Assembly: GCA_026261815.1 (NCBI GenBank)
Contig: JAMPIT010000484.1
Span: 14,358,501 to 14,422,500, forward strand
DNA: 64,000 bases
Direction of reading: 5' to 3'
DNA from: Monarcha castaneiventris obscurior
Taxonomy: Eukaryota; Chordata; Aves; Passeriformes; Monarchidae
Shown: in pieces, positions 13,400-24,340 of the stretch
Layout of the letters: every line of letters begins with the position of its first letter
Position numbering within the stretch: the stretch's first letter is position 1
Position numbers and translations under genes: made by a program
The notes under the pieces: model-generated
Databases searched by the model: none
The model's input: only the letters and a program-made list of their open reading frames with translations
Told to the model about the DNA's origin: nothing

Positions 13400-13544
13400 C
13401 GGAAGCCACGCCCCTCCACGCGTGTATCGATGCCCCGCGCCCCGCCGGCCCCGCCCCCAGGCCCCGCGCGCAGCCGCCCCCTGGCGGCGGGGCGGGGCGG
13501 GGCGGCGCCGGGATCGCTCCGGGCCGGCCGCACCGGGAGTCCCG
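13400..13544 (+). other. TEX264: Probable TEX264 noncoding first exon
   Basis: A good donor (CCCG followed by GTGAGA) lies at 13,545, at the 3' side of the CpG-densest block and after GC boxes. This is where a housekeeping-type first exon would end. The left limit is only approximate, because there is no TATA box to fix the start. The assignment rests on position relative to the coding exons; no transcript evidence was available. Confidence 0.45.
13474..13487 (-). promoter_or_regulatory. CTCF-like motif, - orientation
   Basis: On the minus strand this reads CCGCCAGGGGGCGG, close to the CTCF core. Together with the + oriented motif at 13,307 it forms an opposed pair within 180 bp, just upstream of the likely TEX264 splice donor at 13,545. 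Confidence 0.5.
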
Positions 13545-14481
13545 GTGAGAGCGCGGGGGGTGCCCGGGGACCCCGCCCGGCACCGTGGCGGGGGCGGCTC
13601 TGCGGGGATCCGCGGGGCCCGGCAGGCAGCGCCGCGTCAATCCGCTCCCCCCAGGCCGCGGCCTACTTGGAGCCGGGGGGCGCCGGCCGGGTCCCGCAGC
13701 GCTCCGGCGCTGGGCGCGCCCGTGGCGGGGGCTGCACCGGTGCCGGTGCGGAGGGCGCTGCCTGCGGGCAGGCGGGCCCCGGGGCTGCGGCTCCCGGCAG
13801 GCAGGCAGGCCGGGCTGCGGGGCCGCTCGGGGCAGACCCCCACCCTCCGGCGGACACGGGCACCGGGAGGGTCGGCATCCCGGCCGGAAAGGGGAGGTGA
13901 CATCCCCGGCCCGTGGGGAGGGCTGGGGGGAACCGGCAGTGCCTGCCAGTGCCGGCGGGGAACGAGCCACGGGAACTGGGGAGAACAGCCAAAAATACGC
14001 TGCTCTCCCTCTGGGGCGGCTGCCATCAGGGCCCTGGGGCTGGGCGTGGGGCTGGCAGCTCGGGGGAATCACCGGAGCCGTGATTGGAAGTGCCAGGTCT
14101 GTGTTGGTTACAGGGAGGAGCTGCGGGGCCGGGTGTCTCCCTCCGGGAGCTCTCGGCTGCCGGGGCACCCGGGAGCAGCACCGGGGCGGCTCAGGTGTCC
14201 CCGGAGACGGCAGGGCTGGGACACACCAGCAGAGGCAGGACATCGTCCTTTTTCACCCTTCCTTTCCCGTTTCCATGTTTCTTGGTGCCCGTGCATTCAG
14301 CCACAGAGTTTTGGGAAGAAATCGTGGCCTGCGTGGTCCCGAGCTCCTCCTCGGGACGCCCCTCCTCTGGGGAGCAGGTCCGAGGTGACCAGGCGCCTTT
14401 CGGCTGCTGTGCAGCAGCTGTTTTGCTTTTGGTCCCGTGAGTTTGAGAGGAAGCAATGATACTTATTTTTTCCTGCTGCAG

Positions 14482-14549
14482 CGCCACAGATCCCGCATCC
14501 CTGTGGATCAGATGTCTTGAAGCATTTCTGGGCTGAGCTGGTTATTCAG
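14482..14549 (+). other. TEX264: Candidate 68-bp 5'-UTR exon of TEX264
   Basis: A pyrimidine-rich acceptor (ATTTTTTCCTGCTGCAG, AG at 14,480-14,481) is followed 68 bp later by a consensus donor (CAG then GTGAGT, GT at 14,550). The pair looks like a real small exon between the CpG island and the first coding exon. It contains a minimal upstream reading frame (ATG, one serine codon, TGA) at about 14,511-14,519. It is probably an alternatively included UTR exon, or the end of an alternative first exon. No coding content is seen. Confidence 0.45.
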
Positions 14550-15703
14550 GTGAGTGGGGTCATGGTGTGAGATGGTGCCCAGCCCAGGAGCGTGGCCCCT
14601 GGTTTGGGCTCAGCAGGGCTTGGTTTTGCCATATCTCTGCTTGCTGGGTTTGAGCAGAGCGGAGCCGCCTGCGCTTCCTACCAGGATGTGGCTTTTCTCT
14701 TGTAAAGCTGAGTGAACAAGCAGCAGCCTCGGTGAACGACTCTTTGTGGACAAAGTGTGTTAATAACACACAGAGGTAAAGGTGGATTGTTTACTTCGAC
14801 GCTCACTTCCAAACCTACCTTCTGTGCAAGTCCCAGGGGAGCATTGCAACCACTCCCTGTGACCAGAGCTGTGTTTCAAGGGAGTGTAAAACACAAACAA
14901 CTCTCCTGAAATGGTTTGGGTTGCAACTCCCCAGAGTGGTTGCACTTGGTGGGTGAAAACAAGCAGGAGGCATTCACCAGGCTGCTGTGTCCCACAGTCA
15001 GCACAAGAGAAAAGATGCCAAACAAAACAGGAAGCCTTTGTTGGAGTTATAAAAACTCTTTTAGTTTAAAAAAAGACATCTAAAAGGAATACCAGTAATT
15101 CATTGTACCTGAGTGTGTTGGGAATGCTTTTTCTAGCTGGGTCTTCAGCTTCTTCTGAGCTTCTCTGGGTGTTTGGATCTGGATCTGAACTGGTGTGGTC
15201 CTGATTTGGGTCATTGCAGGAATGTCTGGGCTTCTGGATTTATTGACAAAGGGGCTGCCCTGGTTACAGTGGGCCTGATACCAATAAATGATAAATTATT
15301 TTATTGTGGTCCTTAGCCCAGTTGCTGTGTATCTGTTACTTGTTGCATGATGCAGGCTCCCAGGGTGGCTTTTGGTCTCCCCTGGCTGCAAAACTGGATT
15401 TGAACGGTTTTGAGGAGATGGAGATGATGCCTCTCTGTCCTCCCTTCAAAACCACCTCGTTCCCAAGTGGCGCTGAAGCAAAATAATTTGTACCTGGTGA
15501 CCAATTGGAACAGGCTGATGCAATGTGGGACTAATATATGGGAGGCTTCTGGGGGGTTTCCACTCTATTAAGCTTCACACATAAGAAGAATTGGAAGAGA
15601 GAAGAGAGTGCATTTAGCTGCAGATAAATCACTTCAGAGAGTAGTTTTTTGCCCAAGAGGTAGCTTGACTGCCTTTCTTTTTCTTCTGTGCTCTTGCTGC
15701 CAG
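14550..15703 (+). other. TEX264: TEX264 5' intron
   Basis: This lies between the candidate UTR exon and the first coding exon. I see no coding or repeat signature in it. It ends with the pyrimidine-rich tract and CAG at 15,701-15,703. Confidence 0.5.
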
Positions 15704-15716
15704 TGCCTCAGGAGCC

Positions 15717-15995
15717 ATGGTGCACCAGGAGTCCATCATGACCGACTGGGTGCTGCTGGGGCTGATCGCGGCGCTGGTCGTGCTGCTGCTGCTCACCGTC
15801 TTCGGTTTCGTCGTCTACTCGGGGCTCTTCACCGAGGTGGTTGTGAGTGCTGGCTCCCCCCCTGTCGGCAACATGACCCTGGCCTACAAGTTCAGGGTGG
15901 GCCCGTATGGGGAATCCGGGCAGCTCTTCACGGATGGCTGCAGCATCTCCTCGAAGCTCTGCTCCATCGGCGTCTACTATGACAACCCTCACACG
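15717..15995 (+). CDS. TEX264: TEX264 coding exon 1 (membrane anchor and start of GyrI-like domain)
   Basis: The acceptor CAG ends at 15,703, leaving 13 UTR bases before ATG at 15,717. That ATG has a strong context (GCC before, G after). A second in-frame ATG at 15,738 aligns with the mammalian start (human begins MSDLLLLGL; here MTDWVLLGL), so the first ATG adds seven residues, MVHQESI. I chose the upstream ATG for context but both are plausible. The exon encodes 93 residues: the anchor WVLLGLIAALVVLLLLTVFG and onward, then the start of the cytosolic domain. It ends in phase 0 at ...YYDNPHT with donor GTAAGG at 15,996. Confidence 0.95.
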
Positions 15996-16231
15996 GTAAG
16001 GAGTGCCCGGCGAGGCCAGCACGCTCTCGTGGTCAGCACCCGGGTTCCCAGCTCGGGATGCTCCCTAATTGTGTTCCAGGCACGTGCAGCTCATCCTCTG
16101 TAGGTGAGCACTGGGGTTCACAAGGTCTCCCAGCTCTACAGAGGATCCTTTGTGGGGAAAGGCACCTGAAAGCAGATGAGATTTTGCATAAGCCTGATTG
16201 AAAGGCATTGGGTGAGCAAAGCTTGGTATCG

Positions 16232-16262
16232 TCTGATATCCTCTGCTGAACCGGATATCAGA
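16232..16262. repeat. Perfect 10-bp inverted repeat (hairpin)
   Basis: TCTGATATCC (16,232-16,241) and GGATATCAGA (16,253-16,262) are exact reverse complements around an 11-base loop. Outside the perfect stem, GGTATC on the left and GATAAC on the right allow further pairing with a small bulge. It lies 240 bp past the splice donor of TEX264 coding exon 1. Function unknown. Confidence 0.7.
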
Positions 16263-19200
16263 AGGATAACAGATCTGGTTATGGAACAGAAGCCAGTCTT
16301 CATGACCCCAAGGTGAGGCATTCCTTGGCATGTTCCCTGGAAGTGCAGCCAAGGCTCCTTCTGGACTTGCAGCTCTGTGGTTGAAAGGAGATGGTCTCTT
16401 CAGCTCGGTCGGTTCTCATCCATACTCCTTCGCTCGTTTCTAGTGCTCTCTTGTGTTTCTGAGCTTCCCTGTAGTTCTTCCATCCCCTGGGAGTTCTTAA
16501 TGAAACCTCAGGTGCTGTGTGCTGAGGGCTCCTGTCTGATGAAACAGTTGCTCCATGATGCTCCTCAGCCTGAGAGGTGAGCAGAAAGCACGCTGCCTGA
16601 TGGCTGCCAGCCAGAGTCCAGTACTCCATGGGAACAGTTAAAGGCAAGGAACAAACAAAAGTGCATCAGAACTTGCTGTGGGGGGTGGAACCTGGCTGCT
16701 GATGCCGAGTGACTCTGGGGTTTCCAAATAATGGCATGTGGGCATTTGTCTGGGGCAGACAGCCTGGCTCCCTGGTAATTCTGCAGAAGCTATTGTGACC
16801 GTGGAGGAATCCGTGGGGAGGAGGGACAACAGAGTGGCCAGCAGCTGTGCATGTGTGCTTGGGCACGTGTGTTGGGGGCTGGTGCAGGGCACAGTGCTTG
16901 GGCTGGTGGCTCTCACCCAGCGCTGCTGCTCTGGGGGTGGCTGGTCCTGATTTAGAAACCTTGTTTCATTGCTTGCAAGATGGTACTCCCAAGGATTGGA
17001 CCTGCTTTGAGGGAAGAACTTGGTCATGAAAACATAATGCTGAGTGAGCTGTGACAGGAAGATACTGGAGGTGAGAAAGCACTGAGCTTGGCTGTGCACA
17101 GTGCAGCCTGGTGTGCTCAGCCACCTTGTGTCCTTACATCCTGTGATGCCCTGACTTGTCTCTACTTACCTGGATCATGGGAGGCAGAGAAGACACTATG
17201 GTGCCTCTTCTTGGCCTGGGAAGGATGATGGCAAGGATGACTGCTCTCCTTAGGATGAGCTGGGCAGAGGCAGGGTTTGACTAGGTATGCTTGGACACTT
17301 TTGTCTGGAGGAAGTGTCATGTTTGGAGCAGGAGCCATGGGCAGCGCCTGGGGGTGCCAGGGCCCATGTGGTCAGAGCAGCCATTTCACTGCCACTAATT
17401 TGTGTCCTTGTGTTGAGGTCCTCATCTGGACCTGAGAGTCCTGATGCTGCTGCTTGTTCTGCCGTGGTCTCTGGACACAGAGCAGGCAGTCAGTGCTGTG
17501 GGAAGGGCTCAGTGTCCGCTCCCAGTGTTGTCCTGCTCCAGGGATGTGATGTGCATGTGCCTGTGGCTGCCCTGCAGCCTTTCAGCTGACATTGTGTCAA
17601 GGGTGTTGTGCCTTGGCTCTTTGTTTGCCGAAGCCTGGGCTAGTAGAAGCCTGTACTGCTGAGGCCCACAGATACTGATAAGGATATTTGTGGTAACTCC
17701 TGCCCTGGCTGGCACAGGGAATGCTTTCCCTGGTAGCACCAGGTGGGGCTAGGAAGGAGTAATTCTGACCTGACCCTGAAAATTTGGGCTGTCAGTACAG
17801 AGTCAAACTGTCCTCCCCTTTCAGGTTTTGTTTCTTTTTCTCCTCTTCCTGTTCCTGCTGCATCCTGGGGCTGGAGAAGGCAGTGGGGCTGCAGGCCTTG
17901 TCTCTGGTGGCCACCCAGGGATGTGGAAGCCGACTGTTCCTCCTTGTGGCAAGAGCCTAACCTGCCCTCCAAGGCTTGGCAGGCAGCCCCACAGACCTTG
18001 CCCTTCTCTAGAAAGGTGGCCTTTGCTCATGACATTGAGTAGGTGGCATTCGCCTGAGCCTCCTGTCTCTGTAGTCACTGTGGTGGCTGGGACCTAGGGG
18101 GGCCGTGCAGGGTGTAGCTGTAGTGCCTGCAGCTCTACATAGTGACAGCAGCCTCCCCTTGCCTGCCATCCATAAGCACAGTGTAAGACCTGGTCTGCTG
18201 GAGCAGCTGGGGTGCTGGTGGGACCTTCCACAGGCTGATCTGTGGCTCCTGAACTGGTTCCAGCAGAGATCCACATCTCACCAACAGGCAGGTCAGGCCA
18301 GGCAGGGTGCTGGGAGGGAGAATGTGTTTGGGCACATGGTTCTCTTGCCTCTGGGCAGGTGAAGAAAGGGCCAGCTGTGGCTTGGTCTCTTGGCTGGAGA
18401 CTGCAGCGCTCATACCTGACGTGCTGGCTCAGGTGCAGAGCACCCCAGCATCCCATGGGGCTCTGTATGTGCTCCTATCCACTGAGCCATGATGGCATGG
18501 GAGATGGTGTGCACTGCTGGCTCCTCATTCCTGGAGGTTCCGCAGGGTGGGATCGGTCACCCAGGCTGCCTTTCCCCTGAGAGGAAGAGATGACCTCCTC
18601 CTCTTCCTCCTCATTCTCAGTGCTCTCCTGACCGCGGTGAAACACCCTCTGGCAGAGCTGGCCCGCCCAGAGCTGGCCACTTGCCACGGATGTTGACTTG
18701 TCTCCAAAAATAGACCTTTTGTCATCAGGCAGCAGAATGTGCTGGCTACGTCCTGCAGTGTCGCTGGCAGAGTGCTGGAGGGCTCTGGGCAGCCAGCCCC
18801 AGCCATGGCTCCTGGGGGCCTTGGTGCCCCCAACACTGGGGCAGGAAGGGGTTGGTGACCAGTAGGTGCCACATGGCTATTACTGTGCTGGTGGACTCAT
18901 GGTCAAAGGAAGCTCTGGCTAGGAGAGAAGATGGGAATGCTGAGCTGGAAAGCAGCAGCCATGGGCTGCTCTCGGCTGGGAGTGGGGCTGGGGGGAGCCC
19001 CATGGCCTGGAGCTTGTGGGCTGCCTCGGGGTCATGCCAGGCCTCAGGGCAGCCACTGCCACCAGTGTCCCTGGGGCTCCCTGCTGACTCTTGGCTCTCC
19101 AACATTCACACAAGGATGCTCCCTGAGTGCCGCCAAACCCCTGCCAGCAATGTTTTATGTGTTTTAATGGACAAGATTAATATTAATTTCAACTACGTTT

Positions 19201-19615
19201 TTTTTCTTTTTCTTTTTTCTTTAATATTTAGCAGCCCGGAGGACTTCTCCCTCCTTTTCCCACCTCTGGCAGGAACAAAAATAACTCCTCAGCAAGGACT
19301 GGATGTGGCGGGTGGGTTTGTGCTCAGCTGCAGCCAAACTCCTGCTCATGTATAGCTGTGGGCACATGCCAGGGCCTTTTGCCTGCAGTCCATGTGCTCA
19401 GCAACCAGCCTGTGCCCAAGTGTTGGATGGATAAGGCCAAAATGCTCTGTGAATGCAGAAATGTCTTTTGTTCCAATTGGCAAAGCTGCCGGATAGGTTA
19501 AGTAATAATTTCCAGAACTTCCCTGTCAGGATGCTTGGGGGAACAGAGGCTTTGATCAGCACCTGCCTACTGGAAAAGACAAATCTGTTAGGGAGAAGCT
19601 TGTTTTAAGTGGAGC

Positions 19616-20056
19616 CTTCCTTCCTTCCTTCCTTCCTTCCTTCCTTCCTTCCTTCCTTCCTTCCTTCCTTCCTTCCTTCCTTCCTTCCTTCCTTCCTTCC
19701 TTCCTTCCTTCCTTCCTTCCTTCCTTCCTTCCTTCCTTCCTTCCTTCCTTCCTTCCTTCCTTCCTTCCTTCCTTCCTTCCTTCCTTCCTTCCTTCCTTCC
19801 TTCCTTCCTTCCTTCCTTCCTTCCTTTTCCTTCCTTCCTTCCTTCCCTTCCTTCCTTCCTTCCTTCCCTTCCTTCCTTCCTTCCTTCCTTCCCTTCCTTC
19901 CTTTCCTTCCTCCCTACCTACCTTCCTTCCTTCTTTCCTTCCTTCCCTACCTACCTTCCTTTCCTTCCTTCCTTCCTACCTACCTTCCTTTCCTTCCTTC
20001 CTTCCTACCTACCTTCCTTCCTACCTTCTTTCCTGCCTTCCTTCCTACCTTTCCTT
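19616..20056. repeat. (TTCC)n tetranucleotide microsatellite
   Basis: About 440 bp of near-uninterrupted TTCC. The first ~210 bp (about 52 units) are pure; the rest is interrupted by TTTCC, TCCC and TACC variants. It is a polypyrimidine/polypurine mirror-type tract that can form triplex DNA and is probably length-polymorphic. The apparent 149-residue protein across it (repeating FLPS) is a by-product of a four-base repeat having the same pattern in three frames. Confidence 0.98.
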
Positions 20057-21715
20057 GAAATGGGCTTTGCTGCTGCCCTTGTGAGGCTACATGCTGTGAA
20101 AAAGAAAGGAGAAGGGAGGAAGCAAACATTCCTGGCCTAGCACTGCTGCCCGCTCCAGTCCTTCCAACAGTTGCTCTGGGGCTGGGATCGAACTGTCTTT
20201 GCTCAGGACATAAAAGGAGATTGAATGTTTAAAGGAATTTAATCTAGATTTCTATATCTCCTTGTTTCATCTGGCTCTTTTCCCAGGGATGCCATTTAGG
20301 GCTGCCTCTTGCTGTCTTTGGGGTGGATCTGCTTCTCCTTTCCTGCCCAGAGCAGTGATGGATGCTGGGCACAGGCCTGTCTGCAGCTCCCTCTTGCAGC
20401 GCAGGAGGGCAAGAGCGAGCCATGAGCTGTCCCCAGCCTGATGGATGCTGCTCCACAGGCTGCTTTCTTCCTTCCATCCACCTCTGCTTGTGTTCCCCCT
20501 CCGGATTTTTGCGACATCAAAAGGTGTTGAAGGGAAAGGCAGGGCAAGGAGTGTGGAGAGAGAAGTTACACTGCAGGAGGAAGCTTTGGTGAGCTTTAGT
20601 GCAGCAAAGTTAGGGATGAGAAAAGGGAGCACAGATCCCCTTGTGGCATTTCATGGGGATGGGAACTAGTAAAACGCTGGCCTTGGTGCATCCTCTCTCT
20701 GCTTCACATGTCCCTGTGAGAGTTTTGTGACATCTTTGTGCCCTTAGGTTGTGTCAGGGAAAGTGGCTGGGTTCTCCTGCCCCCTCCCACATTCCTGCCC
20801 GGGGCTTTGGGCAAGCTTGAACTCGAGTGTTGGGTTTCTGTTAAAAACTAGAAATGAAAGTTTTGGCCTGGGTCAGCTTTGGTGTGGAGATGGCTGGAGT
20901 CCCGTGGGCCATCACTGTGCTAGTAGCAGGGCTTTGAGCACCCCCCTTGCTGGGCTGAGAGCCCTGCACCCTGAATCTTAATGGGAGGCATCCTCAAATT
21001 TGTAAAGAGAGCATGTTTTAAGTTTTGTATGTTGTTGGGGTTCAGGAGAGAAGTGAATGTTTTTCTCTTTGTGTTACTACAAGCAGCTGGGTGACTGCAT
21101 TCAAGTCTTACCTGCCTCAGTTTCCCCACCCCAAAACTGCCATACTGAGTGTGCCTACTTTGGAAGGACACAACAGCCTCTGGATTTCTCTCCAGCTTAG
21201 TGCCAGTGGCCCATGCTGGTTGGTGGCATGTGCACATGGCTGCCAGGTGACTTCCTCGGGGGTGGGGGCAAACTGGGCAAGCTGTGATCACGTCTCTAAG
21301 CCCCCTCTGTGATTTGCAGGGGTGTCCTGTAGAAGGGGATGGCAGTGACCACTTGCTGACAGTGGGGTCTCTGATGCAGGATCAGGAGACACTTCCTGCA
21401 GTGACTGTCACCTGTGACATGTTTGAATGAGCAGCTTGGTGGTGTTTAGCTTCTCTGCTGCAAGTCCCTCTACCCTCCAAGGAGAGGAGCAGCACCTTCC
21501 CCACTGGGCTGTGCATTTAGGCTGGGAGGAGTGTAGATGATTTAGGCCTGGGGTTAGGACTGGGCACCTGCTTTGTGTGCCCAGTCATGCTGGGCCATTG
21601 CTTTTACTGGTTTATGGTCATCTCCTGCCTCCATGCTCAGCAGGCTGAGGTTTTGGCCAGTTTCAAGCCTCTCTCTTCTTCTGACCCTGTCTGTCTGTCT
21701 GTCCCCTTCAATCAG

Positions 21716-21937
21716 GTGTCTCCAGAGAAGTGCCGCTTCGCCATAGGCCGCATCCTGAGCGAGGGAGACGCAAAGCCGTCGGAAGAGCAGATCAAGCGGT
21801 TCCAGAAATATGGCTTTAAGATCTTCAGCTTCCCTGCTCCCAGCCACGTGGTCATGGCCACCTTCCCGTTCACTACACCGCTGTCCATCCATCTGGCAGT
21901 CAACCGTGTCCACCCAGCCCTTGACACTTACATCAAG
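21716..21937 (+). CDS. TEX264: TEX264 coding exon 2 (GyrI-like domain core)
   Basis: This exon encodes 74 residues (94-167 of the protein), phase 0 at both ends, with acceptor ATCAG at 21,711-21,715 and donor GTAAAC at 21,938. The translation VSPEKCRFAIGRILSEGD... FKIFSFPAPSHVVMATFPF ... HPALDTYIK matches the mammalian TEX264 domain closely, including the cysteine after EK and the SFPAPSHVV stretch. No frameshift or stop. Confidence 0.97.
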
Positions 21938-23069
21938 GTAAACGAGTGTGGCGTGAGGAGCGTTGCATGTGTTCGGTGAGCTCTCAGAGGCTTCTCTTCC
22001 TGACAGCTGATGGGGCTGCTCTGACGTGTCATCTCTTGATGCCTTCCCTTGGGCACCCCCATCAAGATCTCCTCCTTTTGCAATCTGGCAGGTAGTTCCC
22101 CAGCAGGGATGTCCTTCCATTCGCTCGGTAGGCACAGGGATGTCTTTTCTGCTGTTTTGTGTTTACGGGAAGCAAGTTCTCCTCTAATAACTTGCTGCTT
22201 TTCTCCTTAAAGCAGAGATAAAAGCTGATTTTCCCCTTGAGTCTCTTCCTTGTTGTTAGGATCTGGCAGGTATGTGCCCTTTGGTGTAATGCTTCATGCC
22301 ATGGAACTTCTGTTTTGAGTGCCAGCCTCACCGGTGGGGCAGCTGTCTTCTTCAGGGACAGGAGGAGAAGTTAGAAACTTTCTGGCCTGTGGGCTTATGA
22401 AAACTTCTTTTCAAGCAATACATTGAAATTTGCTGCTCTTGGCCCTGGCTGGGCAGCTGGCTGCTGTTCGCTATGTTTGCCCTTGCCCCTGAGTGGCCAC
22501 CCCTGCTGCCTGTGGTCTTTTTGAAGCCAGCTCTGCTGCCTTTCTCTGGCTGCCAGAGCAGCCGTGGCAAGGGTGTTCCTAAGCAGCACATCTGACACAG
22601 ACACCTCCAGATGCGGGCTCTCCAGAGAGCAAGGAAGGTCCTGGCCAGCTGGATGATGGAGGGAAGGGACTGTCTTTCCCAGTGGGGGAGGATGCTGTGG
22701 AGGGGCTGGTGCTCAGCCCTTGGCTTATCTGACTGTCGAGTTCTGACGCTTTGGTTTGTTCGTGTTGAAACACACTATTTATAAACTTGCTTTTCCTGGC
22801 GAAACTCCCAGCCTTGTGGGGGAACCGTGTGAATCCCTCCAGCCTGCGCTGTGCTGCAGGATGGCTGCCTGGGTGCCAATCCTGGAATTTCAGCTGGGGG
22901 CTCTTTACTGACCCTCTTGTCCACCCCGGCCACAGGGAGCTGCCCACTGCTACTGGCGGAAGACGCATTAGCACTGGCAGTAGGCGACATCACCCCTGCT
23001 CCTTCCCCCCGTTCTGGAGAGCAGAAGCAGTTCCCTGTTCCCATCCTCTCACTCCATCCTCTGTGTCTC

Positions 23070-23270
23070 CTCCTGGAGCTGTGCCGGCTGTTTCGTTGCG
23101 GGGGCACCGGCCGCTGCTGCCAGCCCTGTGGCGGACGCGCGGGCGTGCAGGAGGGGGCTGGCGCGGGCGGGAGCATCAGGTTGGCCGCGGGAGTGCTCGG
23201 AGACACGGGGCTGACGTTTCCCGAGTTGGGGAGAGGTCCCAGCAGCGCAGCTGTCGCATGAGAGGTGGAG
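23070..23270. promoter_or_regulatory. Small CpG-rich pocket in TEX264 intron 3
   Basis: Around 23,095-23,235 there are many CpGs (for example GGACGCGCGGGCGTGC) in a background with few. It lies 1.1 kb past coding exon 2. It could be an alternative promoter or enhancer. There is no TATA box or clear first-exon donor that I can defend. Confidence 0.3.
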
Positions 23271-23939
23271 TTGTTAGAGCTAAAAAGGGAACCACGGGTC
23301 GTTCTGGGAGCACCTGGTAGTGTTTAATGGGAGCGGCCGATTTAGAATTGAAATGACTGAAATCAAACAGAAACACAGCACCCACAGCCACGTGTGGAGG
23401 GAGGGGACACATTTTGATCTCTGCCCCAGTCCCAGCAGCACGTGGGTCGGGGTGCCTGCGTCTGCCCAAATGTCCTGCAGCAGAGCAGGGCCCCCCTGCC
23501 CATCTGGCTCTGGCCATGGGGACAAAGGCAGGGAGAGGGCGGATTTGCCATGCCAGGTGGGGCAGAGGGGAGTGGGTGCTGCTGCTCCCTGCACACTGCA
23601 CCGTGGGGATGCCCTGCCTTTCTCAATGTGAGTCTCTTTCTGCACGGGGGTCTTGGGAGGCCGTTTGCAGCCGTGCCAGCAGCATCCCTACTGCTTCTCC
23701 CGTGTCGTTGCTGCTTCTCCCTCGGACTGGACTGTCTGCACCCCTGCGGCTCTTCTGGCATTTCCTGGGCTGGAGGGATGGGGAGGGAAGGGGGAAACTT
23801 TCATGGAAACAGGTGACCTGTGCCCGCTCAGTGGTGGGAATGGGGGTTGCCATGGAGACAGCTTCTCCAAATAGCATCCTTCATCCCACCCCCGGAGCCC
23901 AACTCCCTTAAGCAACCCGAGAGAGCAGCGAGACAGATT

Positions 23940-23962
23940 TGCTTTATTTATTTATTTATTTC
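23940..23962. repeat. (TTTA)n short microsatellite
   Basis: Several TTTA units in tandem (TTTATTTATTTATTT). Short and unremarkable. Confidence 0.8.
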
Positions 23963-24119
23963 CTGTGTGCCTGCTTTGGGAAGGGTGCTGTTAATGAGAG
24001 CTGGGAGGGGGGGTCAAGCCTGCCAAGAGCAGGTCCCCCACAGCTCTCCCATCCCAGCAGGTGGGATGGCAAAAGCCATGAGGCTTGAAAGGGGTCTCAG
24101 TGGCAGGGATGAAATGCTG

Positions 24120-24340
24120 GCTCTCATGGAGAGAGGGAATTAGCTGAAGTGAGGGGAGGATGACATGACTGCCTAGTCCTAGAAAGAAGTTGTGGGAGAG
24201 CAGGAGATGGAGAGGGAGCTGAAGGAAGCAGGAAGAGGGTTGCAAGGTGGGGAAGGAAGGTGGAGAAAGCTTTGGAGAGGCTGAAAAATAGAAAAGAGGA
24301 ATGGGAGGAGAAGGGGACTGGAAGGCGGTGTGTAGGGCAT
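24120..24340. repeat. Purine-rich (GA) tract
   Basis: About 200 bp dominated by G and A on the + strand with repeated GGAGA, GGAAG and GAGGG words. It is low-complexity DNA in TEX264 intron 3 without coding sense. Confidence 0.6.

Larger units (their letters stand above)
12720..14380. promoter_or_regulatory. TEX264: CpG island, presumed TEX264 promoter
   Basis: This is a long G+C- and CpG-rich stretch, densest at about 13,250-13,900, with several GC boxes near 13,380-13,420 (CCGCCC and CACGCCC types) and an ETS-like CCGGAAG at about 13,399. There is no obvious TATA box, typical of a broad housekeeping promoter. It lies 2.2 kb upstream of the first TEX264 coding exon, and good splice donors leave it rightwards. 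Long open frames across it exist only because stop codons are rare in such composition. A (CCAGG)n pentamer run sits at 12,848-12,873 at its left margin. Confidence 0.75.
15996..21715 (+). other. TEX264: TEX264 intron 2 (between coding exons 1 and 2)
   Basis: This 5.7 kb intron has phase 0 borders (GTAAGG to ATCAG). It holds a 10-bp inverted repeat at 16,232-16,262 and the large (TTCC)n array at 19,616-20,056. No other exon or gene was recognised. Confidence 0.85.

Noticed and set aside
12741..14459. 572-residue open frame, plus a 366-residue frame on the opposite strand
   Set aside because: Both lie in the CpG island where stop codons are rare. The translations are Pro/Arg/Gly/Ala runs with no domain, and splice donors cut through them.
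19609..20058. 149-residue protein of FLPS repeats
   Set aside because: It is the translation of the (TTCC)n microsatellite in an intron and has no independent coding evidence.
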